A DNA stretch of 64,000 bases from Halosimplex pelagicum. Lineage in GTDB: Archaea; Halobacteriota; Halobacteria; Halobacteriales; Haloarculaceae. A model generated the notes under the pieces. It was not told where the DNA came from. It saw only the letters and a list, made by a program, of their open reading frames with translations, and searched no databases. Both the position numbers and the translations under genes were made by a program. Location: contig NZ_CP058909.1 in assembly GCF_013415905.1 (NCBI RefSeq), forward strand, positions 4,340,001 through 4,404,000, read 5' to 3'. Shown one piece after another: positions 33,021 through 41,131 of this stretch. How positions within the stretch are numbered: the stretch's first letter is position 1; every line of letters begins with the position of its first letter.

Positions 33021-34208
33021 TCAGTTCGTCGTCGTGATCTCGACCACGTCGCGGTGGTCGAGTTCGGTGTCGGCGGCGACCTGGCGACCGGAGCGCACGT
33101 CCGTCGCGTGGAGGAAGCCCTCGCCGATGTCGGTGTGCAGGAAGTACGCGAAGTCCTCGGCCGTCGAGCCGTCGGGGAGGACGAAACAGTCCTGCAGGAA
33201 GGTGCCGTCGTCCTGGGGGCTCTCGGCGCCGGGGAACACGGCGATGGCGTCGAGCACGTCGAACAGCGCGGTTTCGAGGGCCCGCTGGACGCCGGTGCCC
33301 TCGTACTCGGTGACGAACTCCCGGATCTGTTCGAGGCCGGCCTCCTGTTCGCCGCTCACGTCGCCGACGATGTCGAAGTCGGCGTCGCCCGGCCGGTAGT
33401 CGACGACGCCCTGCTCGTCGGCCGACTTGAGCGCCTTCTCCGCGTGGGCGGAGACGGGGACGAACGTCAGGTGGTCGTACTCCGACTCGCCGGCGATCTC
33501 GTCGAAGTTCTCCTGGGCGGCGGGTTTGTCCATCTTGTTCGCGGCGACGACCATCGGCTTCGTCCGCAGGCGGATCTCCCGGGCGAGCGCCTCCCGGTCC
33601 TCGGGCTCCCACTCCTCGGGGTCCAGATCGAGTCCCTGCGAGAGGATCACCTGTTTCATCGCGTCCTCGCCGATGCCGAACGCGCTCATCTGCTCGGCGA
33701 GGTCGACCTCGATGTCCCGATCCTCGCCCTGGTAGCCCGAGCGGAAGCGCTCGATGCCCTTCTCCAGGATGTCGAGGTACCACATGTCCAGTTCCTCCTC
33801 GAGGAAGTCGATGTCCTCGCGGGGGTCGTGGTCCTCGGTCGCCTCACCTTCGATGTCGGTCTCGCCGGAGAAGTCGACGACGTGGACGAGCACGTCTGTC
33901 TCGTTGAGGTCCGAGAGGAACTGGTTGCCCAGCCCGCGGCCCTCGTGGGCGCCCGGGACCAGCCCCGCCACGTCGACGAGTTTCGTCGGGACGAACCGGG
34001 TGCCCTCCTCGCAGTAGCCCGTGTTGGGCGTACAGGAGTGCTCGAACTCCGGGGCGGCGCAGTCGACGCGGACGTACGCCTCGCCGACGCTCGGGTCGAT
34101 CGTCGTGAACGGATAGGCGCCCTCCGGCACGTCGTTCATCGTCGCGGCGTTGAACAGCGTCGACTTGCCCACCGAAGGCTTGCCGACGAGTCCGATGCGG
34201 TAACTCAT
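33021..34208 (-). CDS. ychF: Redox-regulated ATPase YchF / OLA1-type GTPase
   Basis: TRAFAC-class P-loop NTPase of 395 residues. G1 is GLVGKPSVGKST (about 6-17), G3 is DVAGLVPGAHEGRGLG (the variable catalytic residue), G4 is ANKMDK (about 223-228); a C-terminal TGS-like domain carries DCFVLPDGSTAEDFAYFLHTDIGEGF. YchF proteins hydrolyse ATP in preference to GTP and associate with the ribosome. A TATA-like CGCTTTAGCC lies 23-33 bases upstream of the ATG. Divergent from the lipoprotein gene. Confidence 0.95.
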   Translation of the reverse strand: MSYRIGLVGKPSVGKSTLFNAATMNDVPEGAYPFTTIDPSVGEAYVRVDCAAPEFEHSCTPNTGYCEEGTRFVPTKLVDVAGLVPGAHEGRGLGNQFLSDLNETDVLVHVVDFSGETDIEGEATEDHDPREDIDFLEEELDMWYLDILEKGIERFRSGYQGEDRDIEVDLAEQMSAFGIGEDAMKQVILSQGLDLDPEEWEPEDREALAREIRLRTKPMVVAANKMDKPAAQENFDEIAGESEYDHLTFVPVSAHAEKALKSADEQGVVDYRPGDADFDIVGDVSGEQEAGLEQIREFVTEYEGTGVQRALETALFDVLDAIAVFPGAESPQDDGTFLQDCFVLPDGSTAEDFAYFLHTDIGEGFLHATDVRSGRQVAADTELDHRDVVEITTTN

Positions 34209-34411
34209 TGCCCGCAGTATCCGAGCGCCGGGCTAAAGCGTTTCCAATCGGATACGTCCGATCGCCGGTTTTCGTCCGTGTCGGTGGCTTTGGGGCCAGT
34301 TCACAAAGTACACGTCGGATGAGGAACAGTGTCACGGCGGCCCGGTCAGGCGGGTCCGGTCGCGTTCCGCTCCTCCGGGGAGGTTTTCCCCGCCGCGGCG
34401 GAACGCCGAGT

Positions 34412-35071
34412 ATGCGACGACGAGCGGTCCTCACCTCGCTGGGCGCCTGCGCGACGCTCGCCGGTTGCCAGGAACCCGGTTCGGCCGACCGGACGGCCGA
34501 CGGCACCGAGACGCCGCCGACGTGTGGAGACCCCAAACCGCGCCGCGTCGAACTCGCGGGGGCGGCGACGGTGCCCGACGAGCCGCGGGTCTCGGCGACC
34601 GTGACGGTCGAGCGCGAGCGCTCGACGGCGGAGGCGCCGGCGCGGTTCACCGCCTCGCTGCGTAACGACGGCCCGGACCGCGCGGTCGACGTGACCGACG
34701 ACAATCGCTGCCACTTCCTGAACCGGGAGAAAGGACGCAGCGACCCGAACGGTCTGTGGCTCTACCGCGCGGGCGACGCGCCGACCGACCGCGCCGGCGA
34801 GTGCTGGACGCGCGACCGCCCTCCACGTGATAGCGTCGGCTTCGACGGCTACGGCTGCGGGAGGTCTCCGTTCGAGTCGGGCGGGACGATCGCGACGACC
34901 TACGAGGTCTGGGACGACTACACCGTCGACGGCTACCTCCGACCGGACACCTACCGGTTCGACGCGTCGGTCGCGCTGTGGACCGAACCCGCCGGGGAGG
35001 GCGGAACGGACTCGGAGCCGGCCGTGGTCGACTGGTGGGTCGAACTCTCCGTCTCCGCCGACGCCGAGTGA
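34412..35071 (+). CDS. Lipoprotein, unknown function
   Basis: A 219-residue exported protein. The N-terminus MRRRAVLTSLGACATLAGC has a twin-arginine-like basic start, a short hydrophobic core and a lipobox LAGC (Cys19), so it should be lipid-anchored outside the cell. The mature part begins with an acidic linker and then appears as one beta-rich domain with cysteines that could form disulfides (RCHF, GECW, GYGCG). The final VDWWVELSV strand suggests an Ig-like or related fold. Function unknown. It is followed by the pseudo-Mre11 gene 61 bases downstream, which has its own promoter. Confidence 0.82.
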   Translation: MRRRAVLTSLGACATLAGCQEPGSADRTADGTETPPTCGDPKPRRVELAGAATVPDEPRVSATVTVERERSTAEAPARFTASLRNDGPDRAVDVTDDNRCHFLNREKGRSDPNGLWLYRAGDAPTDRAGECWTRDRPPRDSVGFDGYGCGRSPFESGGTIATTYEVWDDYTVDGYLRPDTYRFDASVALWTEPAGEGGTDSEPAVVDWWVELSVSADAE

Positions 35072-35099
35072 GTCGGCGAGCCGGACACCCGTACGAAGG

Positions 35100-35107
35100 T
35101 ATAAATA
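35100..35107 (+). promoter_or_regulatory. TATA box of the Mre11-like gene
   Basis: TATAAATA, inside the near-palindrome GGTATAAATACC (35098-35109), lies 26-33 bases before the ATG at 35133. It shows that this gene has its own strong promoter and supports the start. Confidence 0.8.
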
Positions 35108-35132
35108 CCGAAACGAGGGTATCCGAGCACAC

Positions 35133-37415
35133 ATGGCGAAGCAACCGGAGTTGGTCAGGAGCGCCGACGGGGACCTCCGGGTCGACGCCTCGTTTCCGAG
35201 CGGGCGATACACGTTCTCGCTCCGCTCGGAGGCCGGGGACCTGCTGACGGAACTCGGACACACCTCCGGCGATGCGGTCCCCTGGCACCTGTTCGAAGCG
35301 CTCGTGGTCGTCGGCGACGTGTGGCTCCCGAACACGGCGGACGGCATCGTCGACGACCTGGCGGCCCCCGACTCGATAACGAGGATGGACGACGAGGAAG
35401 CCGCGACGGCCGCCGAGTACCTCCGGAAGCGCCGCATCGGCGCCGAGGGTCGAGAGCGGCTAGCGGACGTGGTCGCGTCGTCCGCCCTGCGCGACCACCT
35501 CTCGGTCGACGAACTCCGTTCGAACGAGGCGTTCGTCGCGGAGACCGAATCGCTGGTCTCGGAGGCCGAGGACGGGACCGCCGCCGGCAGCGAGGACGCC
35601 CAAGAGGCGTCGCCCGACCGCGGGACCGCGAGCGCCGCGGCCGTCGACCCGGCGTCGGACGCCTCGCTGCTGCACGTCGGGAAGGCGACGCTCGGCCGGG
35701 CGAACATGGGGCGGTCGGTCCGGGAGGCCGACTACCTCGACGCGTTCTCGCAGGCGGTCGATATCGCGGTCGAACGCGGGGTCGACGCCGTCGTCCAGAC
35801 GGGCCGGCTGTTCCAGAGCGGGTCGCCCGACCGTGAGACGGTCTCCGGGCTGCAGACGCAGCTCGCGCGGCTGCAAGACGAGGAAATTCCCTTCTATCTC
35901 GCCTGCGGCCCGAAGGAGCTCGAAGTCCGCTCGACGGTCGTCCGGAGCCTGGCGACCAGCGGCCTGCTCACACCGATCGGGGGCGAGGCCGTCGCGGTCG
36001 ACGACGGCGTCACGCTGGTCGGCGTCGACGCGGACGCGGAACCGGCCGCGGTCGCGGCGGAACTCGACGACCCGCCCGCCGACGGGACGCTGCTGGTCGC
36101 CTGCGGTGGCCTCGACGTGGACGACGCCCGCACGAGCGCGGTCGAGGAACTCGTCGACGAACTCCCGCGGCGGCCGGCGGCGGTCCTCGCCGGCGAGCGC
36201 ACCGACCCGGGCGGCGCGGAGCGCGCGGGGGTACGGCTGTTCGACCCGGGGAGCACCGAGCACGTCCTCTCGAAGTCCACGATCGGCGACGACCCGCCCG
36301 CCCGCGGCGTCGACGAGCACTCGTTCGCGGACGGCACCCGCGAAGTGACCCGGCACGAACTCGACGCGCGACCGTTCGCCACCTTCGAGTTCGAGGTCAC
36401 CCCGTCGACGACGCTGGACTCGATCGAGGAGCGGATCGCGGACCGCGACCTGACGGAGCGGGCGGTGCTGGCGGTGCTGGAGGGGTCCGAACCCGGCGCC
36501 GGCGAGCCGTCCCGGGAGGCCGTCCAGTCACTGCTGGCGGACCGGGCGTTCTGCGCCCGCGTCTACGACGAGCGGTCCGTCCCCGAGGACGCGGAGGAGG
36601 AGGAAGAGGAGGAGCGACCCGACGAAGCCGAAAAGATCGACCCTGACCGCGTCGAGACCCTCGTTCGAGGCCTCGCGGAGACGATCGCGGAGCTGGAGGC
36701 GGCGGACTCAGCGGACGTTTCGGGGATGGAGATGGCGACGCTGGCGGACAGCTACGCCGTGCTCTCGAAGGCGAAGTCGGAGATCGAGGACCTCCGGACC
36801 GCCGCTCGGGACGAACTGACCTCGCGCGTCGAGCCGGACGAGACCGTCGTCGGTTCGGTCGGAGCGGTCGCGGGGGCGAAGCGCCGGCGCCGGTCGCTGC
36901 GGGACGACGAGACGGTCGAATCGGCGCTCCGCGAGCACGGCGTCCCGGTCGAGCGCGTCACGACCGAGAGCATCGACTCGGAGAAGGTCGAGGAGGTCGT
37001 CGCGGACGAGGACGGCGCGATCTCCGAGTCGGCGGTGTTCGAGGTGACCGAAACCGAGTACGTCCGGCGGCGCGACCTCGATCTGGACGGCGGCGTCGAA
37101 CTGGGTGCGACGGACGACGATAACGAGGCCTCGGCCGACGAGGACGGGGAGCCGGCCGACGAAGCCGGGGGCGGACCGCACAAGGTCTACCTCGGTGAGG
37201 GAGCGAGTATCGGCGGCTGGACCCCGGTCGAGCGGTCCGTCGTCGAGAGGGAGATCGTACCGCTGGTGAAGGCGAACAGCAGTGGCGACGACGAGGAGAC
37301 GATCTCGGTGAACTTCGGCAGCGGCGTGTCGACCAGCGGCTGGAACCGGGTCGACGCGGACGTGGTGAGAGAGCAGATCACGCCGCTGGTCGAACGCCAT
37401 CGCGTCCCCGAGTAG
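35133..37415 (+). CDS. Mre11-like protein with all nuclease metal ligands replaced
   Basis: A 760-residue multidomain protein. Residues 1-120 form an unrecognised N-terminal region. Residues about 178-430 follow Mre11/SbcD motif by motif, but the catalytic residues are changed: where Mre11 has HxADxHLG this has HVGKATLG (Lys184, Thr186); GDLF is GRLF (Arg225); GNHD/E is GPKE (Pro260, Lys261); GHxH is GERT (354-357). The cap-domain marker DPGSTEH and the RPF strand (DARPFATFEFEV) remain. So it should bind but not cut DNA. An acidic run of seven Glu (near residue 492), a coiled region (about 510-570), a basic KRRRRS patch and two C-terminal GW repeats follow. No Rad50 gene is adjacent. The role is unknown. 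Confidence 0.75.
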   Translation: MAKQPELVRSADGDLRVDASFPSGRYTFSLRSEAGDLLTELGHTSGDAVPWHLFEALVVVGDVWLPNTADGIVDDLAAPDSITRMDDEEAATAAEYLRKRRIGAEGRERLADVVASSALRDHLSVDELRSNEAFVAETESLVSEAEDGTAAGSEDAQEASPDRGTASAAAVDPASDASLLHVGKATLGRANMGRSVREADYLDAFSQAVDIAVERGVDAVVQTGRLFQSGSPDRETVSGLQTQLARLQDEEIPFYLACGPKELEVRSTVVRSLATSGLLTPIGGEAVAVDDGVTLVGVDADAEPAAVAAELDDPPADGTLLVACGGLDVDDARTSAVEELVDELPRRPAAVLAGERTDPGGAERAGVRLFDPGSTEHVLSKSTIGDDPPARGVDEHSFADGTREVTRHELDARPFATFEFEVTPSTTLDSIEERIADRDLTERAVLAVLEGSEPGAGEPSREAVQSLLADRAFCARVYDERSVPEDAEEEEEEERPDEAEKIDPDRVETLVRGLAETIAELEAADSADVSGMEMATLADSYAVLSKAKSEIEDLRTAARDELTSRVEPDETVVGSVGAVAGAKRRRRSLRDDETVESALREHGVPVERVTTESIDSEKVEEVVADEDGAISESAVFEVTETEYVRRRDLDLDGGVELGATDDDNEASADEDGEPADEAGGGPHKVYLGEGASIGGWTPVERSVVEREIVPLVKANSSGDDEETISVNFGSGVSTSGWNRVDADVVREQITPLVERHRVPE

Positions 37416-37440
37416 GCGCCGAGAGCTGCGGCGTCGCCCG

Positions 37441-38208
37441 CTACAGCCCCGTCGGGTGGTCGACGTAGGTGGTCTCCAGACCCCACTCCTCGGCCAGGTC
37501 CTGCAGGGCGCGGACGCCGAAGGTCTCGGTGGCGTAGTGGCCGCCGAGGAAGACGTTCACGCCGGCGTCGCGGGCCTGGTGGTACACCTTCCCTTTGCCC
37601 TCTCCCGTGACGAACGCGTCGACGCCGGCGTCGATGGCGTCTTCGAGCCAGTCGGCGCCGCCGCCGGTGACGACGGCCACGTCCTCGATCTCGTCGGGCC
37701 CGAAGTCGAAGTGCTGGACGCCCTCGCCGCCGGTGTCCAGTTCCGATTCGAGCAGCGTCGCCAGTTCGTCGGGAGCGAACGGCTCGGCGGCTCGGCCGCG
37801 CTGGCCGATGGTGACCGGGCCGATCTCGCCGAACGGCTCGCGGGCTTCGAGTTCGAGGAGGTCGGCGACGCCGGCGGCGTTGCCGAGGTCGTCGTGGCCG
37901 TCGAGCGGGAGGTGCATCGCGTACAGCGCGAGGTCGTGCTCGACGAGCGGGGCGATCCGGTCGTAGTCGAGTCCGGTGACGCGGTCGATGCCGCCCCAGG
38001 AGAGGCCGTGGTGGACGACCAGCAGGTCGGCGCCGCGCTCGACCGCCGCGTCGATGGTCGCACCGGCCGCGTCGACGGCGAACGCGACCGTCTCCACGTC
38101 GCCTTCGTCGGGGCCGACCTGGAGACCGTTGGCGCTGGCGTCCACGTCGGCGTACTCGCCGGGCGAGAGCCGCTCGTCGTAGCGCTCGCAGACTGTCGGG
38201 AGATCCAT
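37441..38208 (-). CDS. Nif3-like dinuclear metal centre protein
   Basis: A 255-residue NIF3/YbgI/DUF34 family protein. Conserved metal ligands are visible: the HH pair in VVHHGLSWGG (about 68-77), Asp in MHLPLDGHDDLGNAAG, and His/Glu in LGGHYATETFGVRAL near the C-terminus. Members form hexameric toroids and some have GTP-cyclohydrolase-like or NTP-related roles, but most are unassigned. The ATG at 38206-38208 was preferred over a GTG two codons upstream. Convergent with the Mre11-like gene, with 25 bases between the stops. Confidence 0.9.
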   Translation of the reverse strand: MDLPTVCERYDERLSPGEYADVDASANGLQVGPDEGDVETVAFAVDAAGATIDAAVERGADLLVVHHGLSWGGIDRVTGLDYDRIAPLVEHDLALYAMHLPLDGHDDLGNAAGVADLLELEAREPFGEIGPVTIGQRGRAAEPFAPDELATLLESELDTGGEGVQHFDFGPDEIEDVAVVTGGGADWLEDAIDAGVDAFVTGEGKGKVYHQARDAGVNVFLGGHYATETFGVRALQDLAEEWGLETTYVDHPTGL

Positions 38209-38323
38209 GCCCACCCGTTCGACCGAGGCCCCCCTATTCGTTGTGGGTTCGGAGCGCGCCGAGACGAGCGCGAGCGAACGGTACGGCGTCGTCGTCGCGG
38301 CGGTGTCGAGTGTCGCGGCGGTG

Positions 38324-39349
38324 TCAGGCGTCGCCGCCGTAGAGCTGGCCGTTCTCCTCGCGGAGGAGGTCGTGCTCGACCGCGAGGTCGATCACCTTCT
38401 CGCAGTCGCTCTGGGAGACCTGGTAGGCGTTGGCCGCGACGGTGACGAACTCCGCCTTGTCGACGGGGAACTCCCGGTTCTCCAGCAACCGCATCACCTT
38501 GGTGTTCTCCAGACGGCTCATCGAGACGCGGTGCTCGCCGTCGTCGTCCGAACCGGACGCGCCGTCGTCGTCGGACCCGGCGCCCGACCCCTCGTCGGAC
38601 CCGCCGTCCGACGGACTCCCGCTCGACTGTCCGCCGGACCCGCTTCCGGATCCGGACTCGCCGGACCCGCTCCGGGCCGAGTCGTCGGCCAGCGGGTCGC
38701 TCGACTCGTCGCCGTCGGAGGCCGAGCCGCCGGTGGAAGCGTTCCCCGCGTCGTCGTCCTCGAACGCGTCGCCCGTCAGCGAACCCGAGTCGGAGTCGTC
38801 CTCGTCGTCGCCCTCGAACGCGCCGCCCGTGAGCGACCCCGTCTCCGACGGGCCGTCGTCCTCCTTGCGGAACCCGGCGCCGCGCGAGCGGGTGTACTTG
38901 CGCGCCTTCGACGGGCCGTCGCCGTCGTTCGACTCGCCCTCCGAATCGGACTCGTCGTCGGCCGCGCGGTCGTCGCCGAACTCCATGTCCGAGGCCTCGG
39001 CGGCCTCGTCGGCGGTCGACTCCTCGTCGCCCAGCGGCGTCAGGATCTCCTCGTCGTCGCCGAGCGTCGACTCGATGTCCCCCTGGGACGTGTCCCCCGC
39101 GGCCGCCGAGTCTCCCGAACCCGGCGACTCGTCCGGCTCGGTTCCGGCTGCCACGTCGCCGGCGTTCGCCTCGACGGCGTCGACGACGGTGTCGAGGACG
39201 GCGTCGAGCTTCCGCTGGCAGGTGCGACAGAGGACGACCGTCTTCTGGGCGTCCGTCCCGGGGTGGAGCGCCGACGGGACGACGGGGTGCTCTTCGAGCG
39301 TGGCGTCCAGCGCGGCGCCACAGAAGTAACATGACGAGAGTCGGTCCAT
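38324..39349 (-). CDS. Zinc-finger protein with long acidic linker and C-terminal helical domain
   Basis: A 341-residue three-part protein. Residues 1-50 hold two zinc knuckles, CYFC (7-10) and CRTC (41-44). About residues 60-265 are an Asp/Glu/Ser/Gly linker of very low complexity with a repeated unit (GSLTGGAFEGDDEDD and GSLTGDAFEDDDAG) and an embedded basic patch KARKYTRSRGAGFRK. The last 70 residues, starting at about 272, read SRLENTKVMRLLENREFPVD, then AANAYQVSQSDCEKVIDL, a helix-turn-helix-like winged domain. It could be a DNA- or RNA-binding regulator, but there is no direct evidence. Function unknown. Confidence 0.75.
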   Translation of the reverse strand: MDRLSSCYFCGAALDATLEEHPVVPSALHPGTDAQKTVVLCRTCQRKLDAVLDTVVDAVEANAGDVAAGTEPDESPGSGDSAAAGDTSQGDIESTLGDDEEILTPLGDEESTADEAAEASDMEFGDDRAADDESDSEGESNDGDGPSKARKYTRSRGAGFRKEDDGPSETGSLTGGAFEGDDEDDSDSGSLTGDAFEDDDAGNASTGGSASDGDESSDPLADDSARSGSGESGSGSGSGGQSSGSPSDGGSDEGSGAGSDDDGASGSDDDGEHRVSMSRLENTKVMRLLENREFPVDKAEFVTVAANAYQVSQSDCEKVIDLAVEHDLLREENGQLYGGDA

Positions 39350-39403
39350 GCCTCCACCCTGTATCTCGGCCGACGTAAAACAGTCGGTGCGACCCCCTGC
39401 CCC

Positions 39404-40210
39404 CTACCGATCCGCCGCGTGACCGTAGACGAACGCCCGCAGGAGTTTCGCCGCCAGCACCGCCGCCTGGCCGTCGTCGCGGTCGTTGACCTCGACCACG
39501 TCGAACCCCGACGCGCGCGGGGCGACCGCGCGGACCACTCGTCGGCCCTCACGGGGCTCGATACCGAACGGTTCCTTGGTTCCGGTCCCCGGCGCGTACG
39601 CCGGGTCGAACCCGTCGATGTCGACGCTGAGATACGCCGACTCGTCGGCGTCGAAGTCCGGCTCCCAGTCGGCCACGTCCGCGGGGTCGACGACCGTCAC
39701 GTCCGCCTCGCTCGCCCGGTCCCACTCGGCCTCGCTCCCGGTGCGCGCGCCGAGGATCACGGCGCGGTCGGCGACGTCGAGGGCGTGGCGGGTCACCGTC
39801 GCGTGGCTGAGCGAGTCACCGGCGTAGGACTCCCGGAGGTCGAGGTGGGCGTCGAGACAGACGAACACGTCCGGGTCGACCGCTCGCACGCCGGCGACGG
39901 TCACGGTGTGTTCGCCGCCGACGAGCAGCGGGACGGCCCCCTCCTCGCGCAGGTCCGCACAGGCCCCGCGGAGGAAGGTGAGGTACTCCGCCGTGTCGGC
40001 GGTTGGGCCGATATCGCCGTGGTCGTAGACGGCCAGGTCAGAGAAGTTCAGGTCGGTACGGCGGTCGTAGTCGTCGAAGGCCTCGGCGTAGCGGCGGACG
40101 CGGCCGGGGCCAAAGCGGGCGCCGGGCTCGAACGAGGTGGAGGCGTCGAGCGGTGCGCCGACGAGCGCGTACGCTGCGTCGGCCCGCGCGGCGTCCGCGC
40201 CGGGGAACAT
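39404..40210 (-). CDS. speB: Agmatinase (ureohydrolase)
   Basis: A 268-residue arginase-superfamily enzyme. Manganese ligands are present: His in VGGEHTVTVAG, the DAHLD motif in FVCLDAHLDLRES, and the DxD in SVDIDGFDPAYAPGTG. It hydrolyses agmatine or an agmatine conjugate to release urea. It lies 13 bases downstream of aIF5A on the same strand, an operon. In haloarchaea hypusination proceeds through an aminobutyl-agmatine intermediate on aIF5A that this enzyme cleaves to deoxyhypusine, so the pairing makes functional sense. Confidence 0.93.
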   Translation of the reverse strand: MFPGADAARADAAYALVGAPLDASTSFEPGARFGPGRVRRYAEAFDDYDRRTDLNFSDLAVYDHGDIGPTADTAEYLTFLRGACADLREEGAVPLLVGGEHTVTVAGVRAVDPDVFVCLDAHLDLRESYAGDSLSHATVTRHALDVADRAVILGARTGSEAEWDRASEADVTVVDPADVADWEPDFDADESAYLSVDIDGFDPAYAPGTGTKEPFGIEPREGRRVVRAVAPRASGFDVVEVNDRDDGQAAVLAAKLLRAFVYGHAADR

Positions 40211-40223
40211 CGCTACTCGGGCC

Positions 40224-40601
40224 TCAGACGATCTTGCGCTGCTCTTCCATCTCGAGGTACTCGATCTCGTCGTCGGGCTCCATCGAGACGCCGTCGGGGA
40301 GCGCGAGCGTGAACGTGTCGAACGTCTCCAGGTCCATGACCTGCGCCTCGTCGCCGCCGGAGGTCGAGACGACCTGCCCCTGCTTGCGGTTGATGATCGG
40401 GACGCGGATCTTCGCGTCGACCGGCTGGGAGAGGTTGCGCTTCTTGCCGTCGAAGACGCCCTCGGCCTCGACGCGAGCCTTCGCGCTGCCGTGTTTGCCG
40501 GGTTTCGCCGTGCTGTAGGCGTTGATCTTGCAGGCCACGTCGTCGATCATGACGTAGCTGCCTTCGTCCAGATCGCGGACCTCAACCTGCTTCGTTGCCA
40601 T
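40224..40601 (-). CDS. Translation factor aIF5A (hypusine-containing)
   Basis: A 125-residue IF5A. The hypusination site is Lys36 in the loop KPGKHGSAK; the N-terminal SH3-like domain and a C-terminal OB fold (about 72-125, [16 protein letters not shown] onward) are both complete. IF5A helps the ribosome through proline stretches and termination. A TATA-like TTTATA lies 25-31 bases upstream, and agmatinase follows, so modification enzyme and substrate are co-expressed. Deoxyhypusine synthase is at 31254-32288. Confidence 0.97.
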   Translation of the reverse strand: MATKQVEVRDLDEGSYVMIDDVACKINAYSTAKPGKHGSAKARVEAEGVFDGKKRNLSQPVDAKIRVPIINRKQGQVVSTSGGDEAQVMDLETFDTFTLALPDGVSMEPDDEIEYLEMEEQRKIV

Positions 40602-40625
40602 ACCGCGCCGTTATCGAGCGACCGG

Positions 40626-40632
40626 TATAAAC
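40626..40632 (-). promoter_or_regulatory. TATA box of the aIF5A-agmatinase operon
   Basis: On the minus strand GTTTATA lies 25-31 bases before the ATG at 40601, suggesting a leaderless transcript. Confidence 0.75.
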
Positions 40633-40814
40633 GGTACGGAACGCCTCCGGCCCGGAAATCCCGCGCACGGTCGCGGCGCGAGCGCCCGATCGCCGACGGG
40701 ACTCGCTGCGCGGGTCCGAGTCGCCGTTCGTCGGGACGGCCCGCCCCAGGCACCCCGGGTCGCCCGCCGCGCGGGCGACGGAAGTCCCTTCCCTCCGGCG
40801 ATCGAAGGCGTACC

Positions 40815-41048
40815 GTGACCGATTTCGGACCGGCGGAGACGCCCGAAGACCGCTTCTGGTCCGCGCTCAACGTCGGCGTCCTCGCGCTCGTGGCGGGGGC
40901 AGTGTCCGTCGCGCTCCACCGTTTCACGGGGAGTTGGCCGGCCGAGGCCGGTGGTGTGGTAGCCGTCGTCTTCGCGGTCGCCGGCGTCGCGCTCGTCGGC
41001 TACTCCGCCGCGCGTCGCGTCAGGTCCGGCGACCCCCTCGTCGGCTGA
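40815..41048 (+). CDS. Small membrane protein, unknown function
   Basis: A 77-residue protein starting with GTG: a short acidic N-terminus (TDFGPAETPEDRFW), then hydrophobic segments at about 17-34 (LNVGVLALVAGAVSVAL) and 45-64 (GVVAVVFAVAGVALVGYSAA), ending in a basic segment RRVRSGDPLVG. Two membrane helices with a short loop are predicted. There is no clear TATA box, which lowers confidence. Family not recognised. Confidence 0.6.
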   Translation: MTDFGPAETPEDRFWSALNVGVLALVAGAVSVALHRFTGSWPAEAGGVVAVVFAVAGVALVGYSAARRVRSGDPLVG

Positions 41049-41131
41049 GTCGAGTCGGTCCGGCGCGCCGGGCGGCGCGAGCGAGGTCGCGGATCGCGAC
41101 CCGCGGTCGCCGCCGGGTGTCCGCCAGGGCC

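Noticed and set aside
34208..34411. In-frame upstream extension of the lipoprotein
   Set aside because: It would put 68 non-acidic residues before the signal peptide and overlaps the YchF promoter.
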